Of a DNA stretch of 64,000 nt, positions 29,760-37,350 are shown piece after piece; the stretch's first letter is position 1, and the number at the start of each line of letters is the position of its first letter. Location: contig NZ_CP016162.1 of NCBI RefSeq assembly GCF_001941865.1, forward strand, positions 3,967,501 through 4,031,500, written 5' to 3'. The notes under the pieces are model-generated. The model worked only from the letters and a program-made list of their open reading frames with translations, did no database searches and was not told where the DNA came from. The stretch is from Pseudomonas alcaliphila JAB1. Its GTDB lineage: Bacteria; Pseudomonadota; Gammaproteobacteria; Pseudomonadales; Pseudomonadaceae. Position numbers and translations under genes: made by a program.

Positions 29760-29777
29760 CTGATCAGCTCCTGTGTG

Positions 29778-29858
29778 GTCTAACACTCCAAGCAGGGGCA
29801 AATTTTGCGTTTTGAGCGCAGCGAAGCAAAATTTGTCCGCTGCCTTGGTTTGTTAACT
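29778..29858 (-). repeat. attC site of cassette 2
   Basis: 81 bp. On the minus strand it opens with AGTTAAC (R'', containing the TAA stop of the GFA gene) and ends with GTTAGAC (R', matches GTTRRRY). Between them is an imperfect palindrome with GACAAATTTTGC / GCAAAATTTG arms. These are the features of an attC hairpin. Confidence 0.82.
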
Positions 29859-30221
29859 GATTTCTAACCAGCAGGCTCTGGACTCTTGGTGAGCTTGCTT
29901 AATACTCTTAGGAAAAAACGAGGTATCAAGTGTTGCGACTGCAATAGATACCCAGTCTGGAAATTTTTCACTACCGCTCCACTCTATGCTGGAACCACAT
30001 ACTCTACAAAACTTGCGGACAATGTTTCCGGATGAGCTGTATGAGGAAAGGTTCTCTTCACCCGAAACATATCTTAAATCTGCTTTCGGTAGACTTGCAT
30101 AAGTTGCAAAAGCAGCACTATGCTGCTTCTGGCACATTTTGCAATGACAGTGAGTTGTAGCTTTTGGCTCCGATAAAAGCTCAAAAACCACTAATCCACA
30201 TAAACAGCTACCTTTGTGCAT
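29853..30221 (-). CDS. GFA-family (glutathione-dependent formaldehyde-activating enzyme-like) protein
   Basis: 122 aa from the ATG at 30221, preceded by AGGAAAG and 15 bases from the cassette start. GFA/CENP-V fold zinc-binding pattern: GSCLCG, CHCKMCQK, then FCRVCGSSIEW. Cytoplasmic; GFA relatives bind glutathione adducts or other small electrophiles, but specific function is rarely known. The stop codon lies inside the attC R'' box, as usual for integron cassettes. Base composition lower in GC than the core genes. Confidence 0.85.
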   Translation of the reverse strand: MHKGSCLCGLVVFELLSEPKATTHCHCKMCQKQHSAAFATYASLPKADLRYVSGEENLSSYSSSGNIVRKFCRVCGSSIEWSGSEKFPDWVSIAVATLDTSFFPKSIKQAHQESRACWLEIS

Positions 30222-30236
30222 AATCTTTCCTGAAAC

Positions 30237-30320
30237 AGTTAACGCCGCCAACACGCGCGGCTTTGTAGTGAAGGCGAAGCCGCAACGAAAAAGCCGTCGC
30301 TGTGATTGGCATTGTTATGC
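30237..30320 (-). repeat. attC site of cassette 1
   Basis: 84 bp. Minus strand begins GCATAAC (R'', includes the TAA stop of the HNH gene) and ends GTTAACT (R'). Internal palindrome arms GCGACGGCTTTTTCGTTGCGG and CCGC...AAGCCGCGCG form a long imperfect hairpin. The R'' pairs with GTTATGC at the start of cassette 1 (31032-31038). Confidence 0.84.
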
Positions 30321-30647
30321 CCCGCTTTTTGTTTCGACATTTGATATTGATGATACCAAGTTCTTCGCCCTTTTAAGATTTATCTGAAGAACCAAATCAG
30401 TGACATCCAAGTCGCCACTATGGATTGCGTCATGACATGGCCTGCACACAGCCAGAAGGTTGTCCTCTTCTGTGGCGCCCCCCATTTCCCTTGGAATTAG
30501 ATGGTGTAGTGTAATATCCGTTTTACTACCACAACAGCTACACCCATTGGCCTTTAGCTCATCACGCTTCTTTTTCCCAGGACGACGGGCAGCCAAAAAT
30601 TTATTTTCAGGCAGTGATGGGTTAACGAACCCCTGGACGCTGTTCAA
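30315..30647 (-). CDS. HNH endonuclease-like protein (cassette 1)
   Basis: 110 aa, TTG start at 30647 or a later codon. Zinc/HNH core: CSCCGSK, then LHHLIPREMGG, EEDNLLAVCRPCHDAIH, giving the H-N-H triad plus a CxxC/CxxC zinc pair. The N-terminus is lysine-rich (RRPGKKKRDE). Such small HNH proteins nick or cut DNA, and many sit in mobile elements or defence loci. It overlaps the 3' end of the 130-aa gene by about 26 nt, so the two are translationally coupled within one cassette. Its stop codon is inside the attC R'' box. Confidence 0.83.
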   Translation of the reverse strand: MNSVQGFVNPSLPENKFLAARRPGKKKRDELKANGCSCCGSKTDITLHHLIPREMGGATEEDNLLAVCRPCHDAIHSGDLDVTDLVLQINLKRAKNLVSSISNVETKSGA

Positions 30648-31014
30648 CGTGGGGTGAAACTCTGCGCATCTTGGATGCCCACCGTTTTACAGATCCGATG
30701 TGCATTATAACTCCGGGTAGAGTAACACCATTTAAAAGTTGCTGAAAAAGTACAGCCGCGCTTAATTCGCCGGCGACTATCCACTTAAAGCCTTGATCTT
30801 TGAACTCTCTCGCGGACCTAAGTGATTGCCAGCGAGGACCTCGTAGCTCCCGAGAATTTTCGAATCCGCCAAAAACTGTATCGGAGCCTATTGAAACGGT
30901 GCCGTCAGGCTTTCGAGAAAGATGCACAAGCAACCATTGGTCCTTTTCTCGCAAGGCTGCTTGTATTTCCAACCTAACTCTATCTTTAATCTCTAGAGAT
31001 TTGTCTTTTTCCAC
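30622..31014 (-). CDS. Unknown 130-aa protein sharing a cassette with HNH
   Basis: 130 aa from the GTG at 31014, chosen because GGGAGG lies 4-5 bases upstream; the ATG at 31035 is inside the core site. Begins with a charged helix (KSLEIKDRVRLEIQAALREK) followed by mixed alpha/beta sequence (WLLVHLSRKPDGTVSIGSD) and a basic C-terminus (KRWASKMRRVSPH). No known domain recognised. The last residues overlap the HNH gene, suggesting functional pairing. Confidence 0.68.
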   Translation of the reverse strand: MEKDKSLEIKDRVRLEIQAALREKDQWLLVHLSRKPDGTVSIGSDTVFGGFENSRELRGPRWQSLRSAREFKDQGFKWIVAGELSAAVLFQQLLNGVTLPGVIMHIGSVKRWASKMRRVSPHVEQRPGVR

Positions 31015-31031
31015 GCGCCCTCCCGATGATT

Positions 31032-31150
31032 GCATAACAGTGATTAGATGGAGGGCGGTACTAACCCGATAGTAGTGCCTTCCATCTAACTCCGCATCAC
31101 ACTCATCATCGCTCTGAGAAAATTCTTTTCAAATCATGGCATTACCGGCC
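31032..31150 (-). other. Integron proximal end: core site with hairpin, putative attI/attC
   Basis: On the minus strand, GTTATGC (31032-31038) is the junction with cassette 1. Just before it is a hairpin with ~20-bp arms (about 31042-31061 and 31070-31089; 17 of 20 positions pair) ending in GTTAGAT (31084-31090). It could be the attC of a lost first cassette or part of attI; the R'' box is not recognisable. The remaining 150 bp to the intI fragment should hold attI and the cassette promoter Pc. Confidence 0.5.
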
Positions 31151-31237
31151 AGCCCCTGATATCCGGACGTATTCGCTTGACTTCCTCTTTTTGCCCTACC
31201 ATTACTACTGTACAAAAACACAGCCAGGGAGTCGGCC

Positions 31238-31489
31238 ATGGAAACCTCCAGCAAACCTCGCCTGCAAGAGCAGTTCAGGGCGGTGATGTGCTTGCATCAT
31301 TAGAGCATCCGCACAGAAAAATCCTACTGGTACTGGATTCGCTATTTCATCCGTTTCCATCAACTGCGCCATCCATTGGAGCTTGATGCTGTCGAGGTCA
31401 ACGCCTTTCTTTGGTGGTTGGCAGTTGGGCGCCAGGTAGTGATATCTGCGCAGTTCAGGGGCTGCAAGGCCAGGGGCTGGCCAATATAG
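31238..31489 (+). pseudogene. intI: Integron integrase (intI) fragment with internal stop
   Basis: Starts at ATG 31238 after GGGAG. The frame reads METSSKPRLQEQFRAVM, then LHH, a TAG stop, and continues in frame as SIRTEKSYWYWIRYFIRFHQ, RHPLELDAVEVNAFLWWLAV. This is the N-terminal SAM-like core-binding domain of IntI tyrosine recombinases; the stop probably replaces a Tyr codon (LHHYS in relatives). Homology ends near 31437; the catalytic domain with RHRY residues is absent. So it is doubly inactivated: nonsense plus truncation. It points away from the cassettes, as intI genes do. Confidence 0.85.
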
Positions 31490-31528
31490 TCAGCCTGCCA
31501 GGCTGACCGAGGTTATCGTGAGGGCATT

Positions 31529-31549
31529 CCCGGATTGCATCCGGGCTAC
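31529..31549. repeat. Half-element of the GTAGCCCGGA palindrome
   Basis: 21 bp identical to the right arm at 15393-15413, but without a partner arm. It lies 12 bases from the sbcD stop, next to the right edge of the inserted region. Confidence 0.75.
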
Positions 31550-31561
31550 GGAGGCTTGCAA

Positions 31562-32776
31562 CTAAGCCTTGGGCAGCGCCTCCAGCACCTGCCGATACAA
31601 CCCCTGCAAACGCAGGGCATCCTCTTCTTCCAATGTCTCTTGCAGCAGGCGGCGCGCGAAGACGTCTTCCACGCTCAGCTCGTCCAGCGTTTCCCGCGCT
31701 TCGCTGGCCAGACTGGCCATGGCGTTGCCGCGCTCACGGCGGATGCGCAGCACCTCCACGGGATGCCCTTCGCACAGGGCGTTGATGCGGCTTTGCAGGT
31801 CGCTCAGGTAGTCGTCAGTGCTCACTTGCACTTCCAGCCACACGGGCCGCTCGGGTGTGCCCTGTGCCGCTACCTCGGTGATGGAGCCTGCCAGTTCCTT
31901 GAGCGAGCCGCGCAGGCTGGCCATGGGTTGGAAGACCGGCACGGGCAGTGACGTGATGGACTGCAAGGTGGCGCCCTCGAACGTCAGCAGCAGGACTTCC
32001 TTCTGCTGACGTGCCTCGTCGAAGGACAACGCAATCGGCGAGCCGCTGTAGCGGATATGCTCCAGGCCGCCGACCTTCTGCGGGCGGTGGATATGGCCAA
32101 GGGCGATGTAGTCCGCCGGCGGGAAGGCGCTGGTGGGGAAGGCTTCCAGGCTGCCGACGTAGATCTCGCGCACCGACTCACTGGCGCTGGCGCCAACCGT
32201 GGTGAGGTGACCGGTGGCGATGATCGGTAGCGTCAGGCCCAGCTCGTCACGCTTGCTCGCCGCCAGCTCGTACAGTGCCCGGTAATGCTCGGCGATGGCT
32301 TGCTGCAACGACTGCTGTTTGTCCTGCGCGCTCTGCCCCGCCTGGCTGGCGAGTACGTCGCGCGGGCGAATGAAGGGAATGGCACAGAGAACGACGCCCG
32401 GCTGGCCAGTACGATCATTGAGCACCAGTACCTGTTCGGCCAGATCGACGCCCACGCTCGGCACCACCTGGGTACCCAGTTGCGCCAGCAGGCTGCGGCT
32501 TTCACCGAGCATGGCAGGCGAGTCATGGTTGCCGCCCAGTACGACCAGGGCGCAGCCGGCGTCGCGTAGCTCCACCACCAGCCGGTAGTACTGCTCGCGG
32601 GCGTAACTGGGCGGTGCGCCGGTGTCGAACACATCACCGGCGATCAGCAGCACGTCCACATCGTGCACACGCACCTGCTCCAGCAGCCAGGCGCAAAAAG
32701 CCTGGTGCTCGGCCTGACGGGTCTTGCCCATGAAATGCTGGCCCAGGTGCCAGTCGGAGGTGTGCAGAATGCGCAT
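31562..32776 (-). CDS. sbcD: Exonuclease SbcCD, nuclease subunit SbcD
   Basis: 404 aa from the ATG at 32776 (MRILHTSDWHLGQHF), the family N-terminus; an upstream frame extension to 32821 lacks homology. Mre11-type metallophosphoesterase motifs: DWHLG, GDVFDTG, GGNHDSP, GHLT and GHIH bind two Mn2+ ions. Works with SbcC as an ATP-dependent dsDNA exonuclease and hairpin nuclease. sbcC is on the same strand but begins 12.2 kb downstream, an unusual arrangement. Confidence 0.96.
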   Translation of the reverse strand: MRILHTSDWHLGQHFMGKTRQAEHQAFCAWLLEQVRVHDVDVLLIAGDVFDTGAPPSYAREQYYRLVVELRDAGCALVVLGGNHDSPAMLGESRSLLAQLGTQVVPSVGVDLAEQVLVLNDRTGQPGVVLCAIPFIRPRDVLASQAGQSAQDKQQSLQQAIAEHYRALYELAASKRDELGLTLPIIATGHLTTVGASASESVREIYVGSLEAFPTSAFPPADYIALGHIHRPQKVGGLEHIRYSGSPIALSFDEARQQKEVLLLTFEGATLQSITSLPVPVFQPMASLRGSLKELAGSITEVAAQGTPERPVWLEVQVSTDDYLSDLQSRINALCEGHPVEVLRIRRERGNAMASLASEARETLDELSVEDVFARRLLQETLEEEDALRLQGLYRQVLEALPKA

Positions 32777-32998
32777 GCGAAAACGACCAAAGCGAAAAAC
32801 CCGCCTACAGTGCCTGCGCACCCGCAGGCTGGCAATGCCGCCGTAACGGATCGGTCGATCACATCCGGTTACACAGCCGCAGGCGCTGCGGTTAGTGGCC
32901 TGAAGGGCGTTCTTGCCCGATCCTGCTGCACATAGGTACGAACCTAGGCCCCGCTCACCAGTCGGAAAAAAATCGCCACCCGTGAGGAGATTTTCCCG

Positions 32999-33796
32999 AT
33001 GAGCGCTCTATCCGTTCGTAGCTTCGCCTCCTTCACCCTCCCCGTCAGCTTGTTGGCCAGCCTGGTGGTTGGCCCCGCGCAGGCACAACCGCCCAGACTC
33101 GACGTCCCTTATGTGCCCACGCCGGAGCCTGTGGTGGCGCATATGCTCGAGCTGGCCGAAATCGGCCCGGACGACTATGTCATCGACCTGGGCTCGGGCG
33201 ATGGCCGCATCGCCATCTCCGCCGTGCAGGACCACGGCGCCAGAGCGGCCTATGGCATCGACCTGGACCCTGAACGCATCAGAGAGGCGCAGGAGAACGC
33301 CGAACGCGAGGGCGTAGCGGACAAGGTCACGTTCGAGCAGGGTGACCTGTTCCAGAAGGATATTTCCGAGGCCGACGTGCTGACCATGTACCTGCTCTCC
33401 ACGGTCAACATGCGCCTGCGTCCGGTGATTCTCGACACCCTCAAGCCCGGTACTCGGGTGGTGTCGCACGCCTTCAACCTCGGCGACTGGGAGCCTGATC
33501 AGAGCGACGTGATCAATGGCAGCTCGGTGTTTCTGTGGGTCGTGCCAGCCAAGGTCGCGGGTCAGTGGACTCTCGAGCTCGATGGCCGGAATCATCAGGT
33601 CGAACTCGATCAGCGCTTCCAGAAGGTGGTTGGCAAGGTCGACGGCCAGCCCGACGTGCTCAGCGGCCAGTTGAAAGGCAACGAGCTGCGCTTCACCTTC
33701 GACGACAGGCTGTATGTCGGCCAGCTCAACGGTGACCGTATCGAGGCGGTGCCGGCCGATGGTGCTCAGCAGGGTTGGATCGCGCGCAGGAGCTAA
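32999..33796 (+). CDS. Exported class I SAM methyltransferase-like protein
   Basis: 265 aa. A signal peptide (~1-30, FTLPVSLLASLVVGPAQA) precedes a SAM-binding domain with motif I VIDLGSGDGRIAISA and an acidic post-I loop (GIDLDPERIREAQ), then a C-terminal beta-rich segment (~170-265). An apparently periplasmic methyltransferase is odd because SAM is cytoplasmic. Similar signal-peptide methyltransferases are annotated in proteobacteria, but their substrates are unknown. GAGGAG precedes the ATG. It is 3 bp upstream of the APC permease gene and probably cotranscribed with it; divergent from sbcD. Confidence 0.85.
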   Translation: MSALSVRSFASFTLPVSLLASLVVGPAQAQPPRLDVPYVPTPEPVVAHMLELAEIGPDDYVIDLGSGDGRIAISAVQDHGARAAYGIDLDPERIREAQENAEREGVADKVTFEQGDLFQKDISEADVLTMYLLSTVNMRLRPVILDTLKPGTRVVSHAFNLGDWEPDQSDVINGSSVFLWVVPAKVAGQWTLELDGRNHQVELDQRFQKVVGKVDGQPDVLSGQLKGNELRFTFDDRLYVGQLNGDRIEAVPADGAQQGWIARRS

Positions 33797-33799
33797 GCC

Positions 33800-35149
33800 A
33801 TGACATCGCTAGGGTCCTCGCAGCGCGCCGGGCTGTCGGTGATCGATGCCGTTGCCATGCTGGTCGGCGTGGTGATCGGTGTCGGAATTTTCGGCCTGCC
33901 GCCGCTGGTGGCGCAGCATGCCAGCAGCGCCGAGCTGTATCTGGCCCTGTGGCTGGTCGGCGGTCTGGTGATGCTGATCGGCGCGCTGTGTTACGGCGAG
34001 CTGGGTGCGGCACATCCGGACCAGGGCGGCGAATACCATTATCTGAGCCTGGCCTGGGGTCCGCAGGTCGGCCTGCTGTTCGCCTGGGCGCGCGGTATGG
34101 TGATCCAGACCGGCGCCATTGCGGTGGTCGCGTTCATCTATGGCGACTACGCCCAGCGCCTGCTGCCGCTCGGAGACTATGGCGGCGCCTGGCACGCCGC
34201 TCTGGTGGTGGTGGCGCTGACCCTGCTCAATGTGCTGGGCACGCGCGAATCGCGACGCGCCCAGCTGTTCTTCACCAGCGTGACGGTACTGGCCCTGCTG
34301 CTGGTGGTACTGGCCGGCCTGGTGCTGGCCGAACCGCAGCCGCATACCGCCAGCGCCGCACCTGCCAGCGGCAACCTGGCGGCGATGCTGGGCATGGGTA
34401 TGGTGTTCGTGTTGCTCACCTATGGCGGCTGGAACGAGGCGGCCTACCTGTCCGGTGAGTTGCGCAACCCGGCGCGCAACATGAGTCGCGTGCTGCTGAT
34501 CGGCACTGCGCTGGTGACCGCCATCTACCTGCTGGCGAACCTGGTATTTCTTAATATCTTTGGCCTCGACGGCCTGCGTCAGAGCGATGCCGTGGCGGCG
34601 GACCTGATGAATATCGTCGCCGGGCCACGGGCCGAGGCCATGCTGGCAGTGTTCGTCTGCCTGACCGCATTGAGCACCCTGAACGCCACGCTGTTCACCG
34701 GTGCGCGGGTCTACTACGCGCTGGGCCGCGACGTGCCGCAACTGGCATTCATCGGTCGCTGGAACGAACGCGGCGCCACCCCAGTACGCGCCTTGCTGCT
34801 GCAGTGCGCACTTACCCTGCCGCTGATCCTGTTCGGCGCCCTGAGTGCGAATGGCGTACAAACCATGGTGGCCTACACCGCGCCGGTGTTCTGGCTGTTC
34901 ATGTTCCTCGTCGCGCTGGCGCTGATTCGCCTGCGCCAGCGGCAGCCCTGGGTACGGCGGCCATTCAGCGTGCCGCTGTATCCGCTGACGCCGATTCTGT
35001 TCGCCGCAACCTGCCTGGGCCTGTTGTATTCCAGCACGCTGTATGCTGGCAGCGGCGCGTTACTGGGGCTGCTGGTACTGGCCGCCGGCCTGCCGTTGCT
35101 GGCCCTGCAGCGCCCGCAAGCCGCCGAGCAGGGCGAACACGCCGAGTGA
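33800..35149 (+). CDS. APC-family amino acid permease
   Basis: 449 aa, about 12 membrane spans. The N-terminus (VIDAVAMLVGVVIGVGIFGLPPLV) has the GxGIFG helix break of APC-superfamily transporters, and TYGGWNEAAYLSGEL is the helix-6 block. Located in the inner membrane; probable amino acid or amine uptake or exchange. The start follows the methyltransferase stop by 3 bp, implying coupling. Specific substrate not evident. Confidence 0.88.
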   Translation: MTSLGSSQRAGLSVIDAVAMLVGVVIGVGIFGLPPLVAQHASSAELYLALWLVGGLVMLIGALCYGELGAAHPDQGGEYHYLSLAWGPQVGLLFAWARGMVIQTGAIAVVAFIYGDYAQRLLPLGDYGGAWHAALVVVALTLLNVLGTRESRRAQLFFTSVTVLALLLVVLAGLVLAEPQPHTASAAPASGNLAAMLGMGMVFVLLTYGGWNEAAYLSGELRNPARNMSRVLLIGTALVTAIYLLANLVFLNIFGLDGLRQSDAVAADLMNIVAGPRAEAMLAVFVCLTALSTLNATLFTGARVYYALGRDVPQLAFIGRWNERGATPVRALLLQCALTLPLILFGALSANGVQTMVAYTAPVFWLFMFLVALALIRLRQRQPWVRRPFSVPLYPLTPILFAATCLGLLYSSTLYAGSGALLGLLVLAAGLPLLALQRPQAAEQGEHAE

Positions 35150-35155
35150 GCAGCG

Positions 35156-35575
35156 TTACATCGCCCAGTCCGTGACCACTACATGGGTCTTGACCTTCTG
35201 CATGCCGGGGAACGCTTCGATGGCAGCGCGCACCTCGCTCAGACGCATCATGCTCGGCGCTTCTATGAACACCAGCATGTCGGTTTCCCCACTGATGCCG
35301 CTGCAGTGACGCACCTCGGGCAGGGCGCGCATGCGTTCCACATACTCCTCGCAGCGGCGACCCTGATAGAAGAGTTCGAAAAAGGCCTTCACCCCCGCCT
35401 CGCCAGGCTCGGCCACCTGGGCGTGATAACCGCGAATCACCCCGCTCTCCTCCAGATAGCGAATCCGCTCGCTGACCGCCGAACGTGACAGGTTGACCTC
35501 ACGGGCGATCTGGCTGACGGAGGTGCGCGCATCGCTGCGCAGCAGAGTGAGGATCTGGCGATCGAACTTGTCCAC
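35156..35575 (-). CDS. Lrp/AsnC-family transcriptional regulator
   Basis: 139 aa, GTG start at 35575. N-terminal HTH (DRQILTLLRSDARTSVSQIA; SRSAVSERIRYLEESG) and C-terminal RAM/AsnC effector domain (GISGETDMLVFIEAPSM). Forms multimers that sense amino acids. Divergent from the YjeH-like exporter gene at 35698, which it probably controls, matching known Lrp-family/exporter pairs. It is convergent with the APC permease, only 6 bp away. Confidence 0.9.
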   Translation of the reverse strand: MDKFDRQILTLLRSDARTSVSQIAREVNLSRSAVSERIRYLEESGVIRGYHAQVAEPGEAGVKAFFELFYQGRRCEEYVERMRALPEVRHCSGISGETDMLVFIEAPSMMRLSEVRAAIEAFPGMQKVKTHVVVTDWAM

Positions 35576-35697
35576 GGGGCTTCTCGGGCGGCAATCGGAT
35601 TGACGGTGAAAACCGCCATTTCATCGGCAAATGGCGACAGTCTGCAACTGGCCGGCGCCCTACCATGGCGGTATCTGGAAAATGATGAGCATACCCC

Positions 35698-36951
35698 ATG
35701 AGTCGATTGAACAAGGAATTGGGCCTGCTGCAGGGCATCGCCCTGCTCAGCACCTCGCTGCTCGGCACCGGCATCTTCGTGGTGCCGGCGCTGGCAGCCA
35801 CCGCGGCCGGCGAGGCGTCGTTGTGGGCATGGATGATCCTGATTGCCCTGGTGCTGCCGGTGGCGTTCACCTTCGCCCAGCTGGGCAAGCGCTTCCCTCA
35901 CGCTGGCGGCGCGCCGCACCTGATCGGCCGCGCCTTCGGCCTGCGCATGGAGGGGGTCAGCGCTCTGCTGTTTCTCGCCGTGTTGCCGGTCGGTCTGCCC
36001 GCAGCTCTGCATATCGCCAGCGGCTTCTGGCTGGCGCTGTTCGATCTCGATCGTTCCGGCCTGCTGCTCATCGAACTGGCCACGCTGGGCGCCATCCTCC
36101 TGCTCGGCCAGCGTCCGCCGAAAGCCTCGGGCATGCTGCAGGGGCTGATCGCCTTGGCCATCGTCGCCAGCGTGGCGCTGATCTGGTGGGTCGGTGATCT
36201 GCCGCGCGCCAGCCAGCCGTTGCTGCCGGCAATGGACGGCCAGTGGCACTTGCTGCCAACAGCGCTGGGGGTGATGTTCTGGTGCTTCGTCGGCATCGAG
36301 GCCTTCACCCACCTGGGCGAGGAGTTCAAACACCCCGAGCGCGACTTCCCATTGGCGCTGCTGCTCGGCGTGCTGCTGGCCGGCCTGATGTACTGGGCCT
36401 GCTCGGTGGCGGTGCTGAGCTTTGCCACTTACGGCGACGTGCACAGCGACACCACCGCCCTGCCCCGTCTGTTCGAACAACTGCTGGGTGAGCGCGCCCG
36501 TGTCCTGGTAGCGGTGCTCGGTTACCTGGCCTGCTTCGCCTCGATGAACGTGTACATCCAGGGCTTCGCCCGGCTGATCTGGAGCCTGGCCGATGAGGGC
36601 CGTCTGCCGGCCAGGCTGGCCGTGCGCAACCGCCAGGGCGTACCCGGCAGAGCCTTGCTGCTGGTGGTGATCAGCTGCGCGCTATGCGCCATGCTCTCGG
36701 CTACCTTGAACCTGTCGGTGGACGATTTGATCCGCTACGCCAACGGCAACTTCGTGTTGATCTACCTGCTGAGCATGGCCGCCGGCTGGGTGCTGCTGCG
36801 CGGCATCTGGCGCCTGCTCGCCGGGCTCAGCGCGGTGCTCTGCACACTGGTACTGGTGATGCTCGGCAGTGACGCGCTGTATGCCGTGGCACTGCTCGGC
36901 GTGTTGTTGCTGCTCGACCGCCTGCGCGTGATGCACAAGGCACTGACCTAG
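35698..36951 (+). CDS. yjeH: YjeH-type amino acid exporter
   Basis: 417 aa, about 12 spans, APC superfamily. The N-terminus (LGLLQGIALLSTSLLGTGIFVVP) and the block GVMFWCFVGIEAFTHLGEEFK match E. coli YjeH, which exports methionine and branched-chain amino acids. Divergently transcribed from an Lrp-family regulator, a common regulatory pairing for exporters. Inner membrane. Exact substrate here is inferred from the family. Confidence 0.87.
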   Translation: MSRLNKELGLLQGIALLSTSLLGTGIFVVPALAATAAGEASLWAWMILIALVLPVAFTFAQLGKRFPHAGGAPHLIGRAFGLRMEGVSALLFLAVLPVGLPAALHIASGFWLALFDLDRSGLLLIELATLGAILLLGQRPPKASGMLQGLIALAIVASVALIWWVGDLPRASQPLLPAMDGQWHLLPTALGVMFWCFVGIEAFTHLGEEFKHPERDFPLALLLGVLLAGLMYWACSVAVLSFATYGDVHSDTTALPRLFEQLLGERARVLVAVLGYLACFASMNVYIQGFARLIWSLADEGRLPARLAVRNRQGVPGRALLLVVISCALCAMLSATLNLSVDDLIRYANGNFVLIYLLSMAAGWVLLRGIWRLLAGLSAVLCTLVLVMLGSDALYAVALLGVLLLLDRLRVMHKALT

Positions 36952-37350
36952 CGAACAGCCCGTAATTGATGCCGGCTACAGGATGGCGGCGGCGTACTGC
37001 TTCGCGAGTACGCCCTACGTGGGTGATCCACTAACGAGTCCGTAGGGCGGGCTCAGGAGCGCAGCGAACAGCCCGCCATTGATGCCGGCTACAAGATAGT
37101 GCCGGCGTACTGCTTCGCGATGACTGTATGGATACAGGAGGTAGAACGACGCAGGATGCCCAAGCCGAGTACGCCCTACGTAGGCGGTCGCCCCACTGGT
37201 GCAGCCAGCAATCACCGGAATGACGCAACCTGCACCTTCTCGCCAGCGGGAAGTCGAAAACGGCGTAACCCGAGCGGCATCGCAGCCAAGGCGTGACCAT
37301 CGTCGCTCAGGGGTTCTATCCTTGAATCGACACCGCAGAAAGGATGCCCA
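36952..37350. repeat. Intergenic region with a duplicated ~70-bp unit
   Basis: 399 bp without a gene. A unit reading CAGCCCG..ATTGATGCCGGCTACA..AT..CGGCGTACTGCTTCGCGA appears at about 36957-37010 and again at about 37070-37120, and GAGTACGCCCTACGT occurs at 37007 and 37168. These look like decayed copies of the family's GCCCTAC repeats. AAGGA precedes the ATG at 37351. Confidence 0.6.

Larger units (their letters stand above)
28955..31489 (-). mobile_element. Degenerate chromosomal integron with cassette array
   Basis: An IntI-like fragment reads rightward (31238-31489) and a set of AT-richer small genes reads leftward, the standard divergent integron layout. Cassette boundaries are supported by core-site matching: R'' boxes GCATAAC (30314-30320), AGTTAAC (29852-29858) and GTCTAAC (29422-29428) each pair with the 5' end of their own cassette, GTTATGC (31032-31038), GTTAACT (30237-30243) and GTTAGAC (29778-29784), all read on the minus strand. 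Cassette 1 is 30243-31037, cassette 2 is 29784-30242, cassette 3 runs from 29783 to beyond 29422. The array is probably immobile without an outside integrase. Confidence 0.8.

Noticed and set aside
30622..31035. ATG 31035 as start of the 130-aa gene
   Set aside because: It lies within the GTTATGC core site and lacks a ribosome-binding site; GTG 31014 has GGGAGG.
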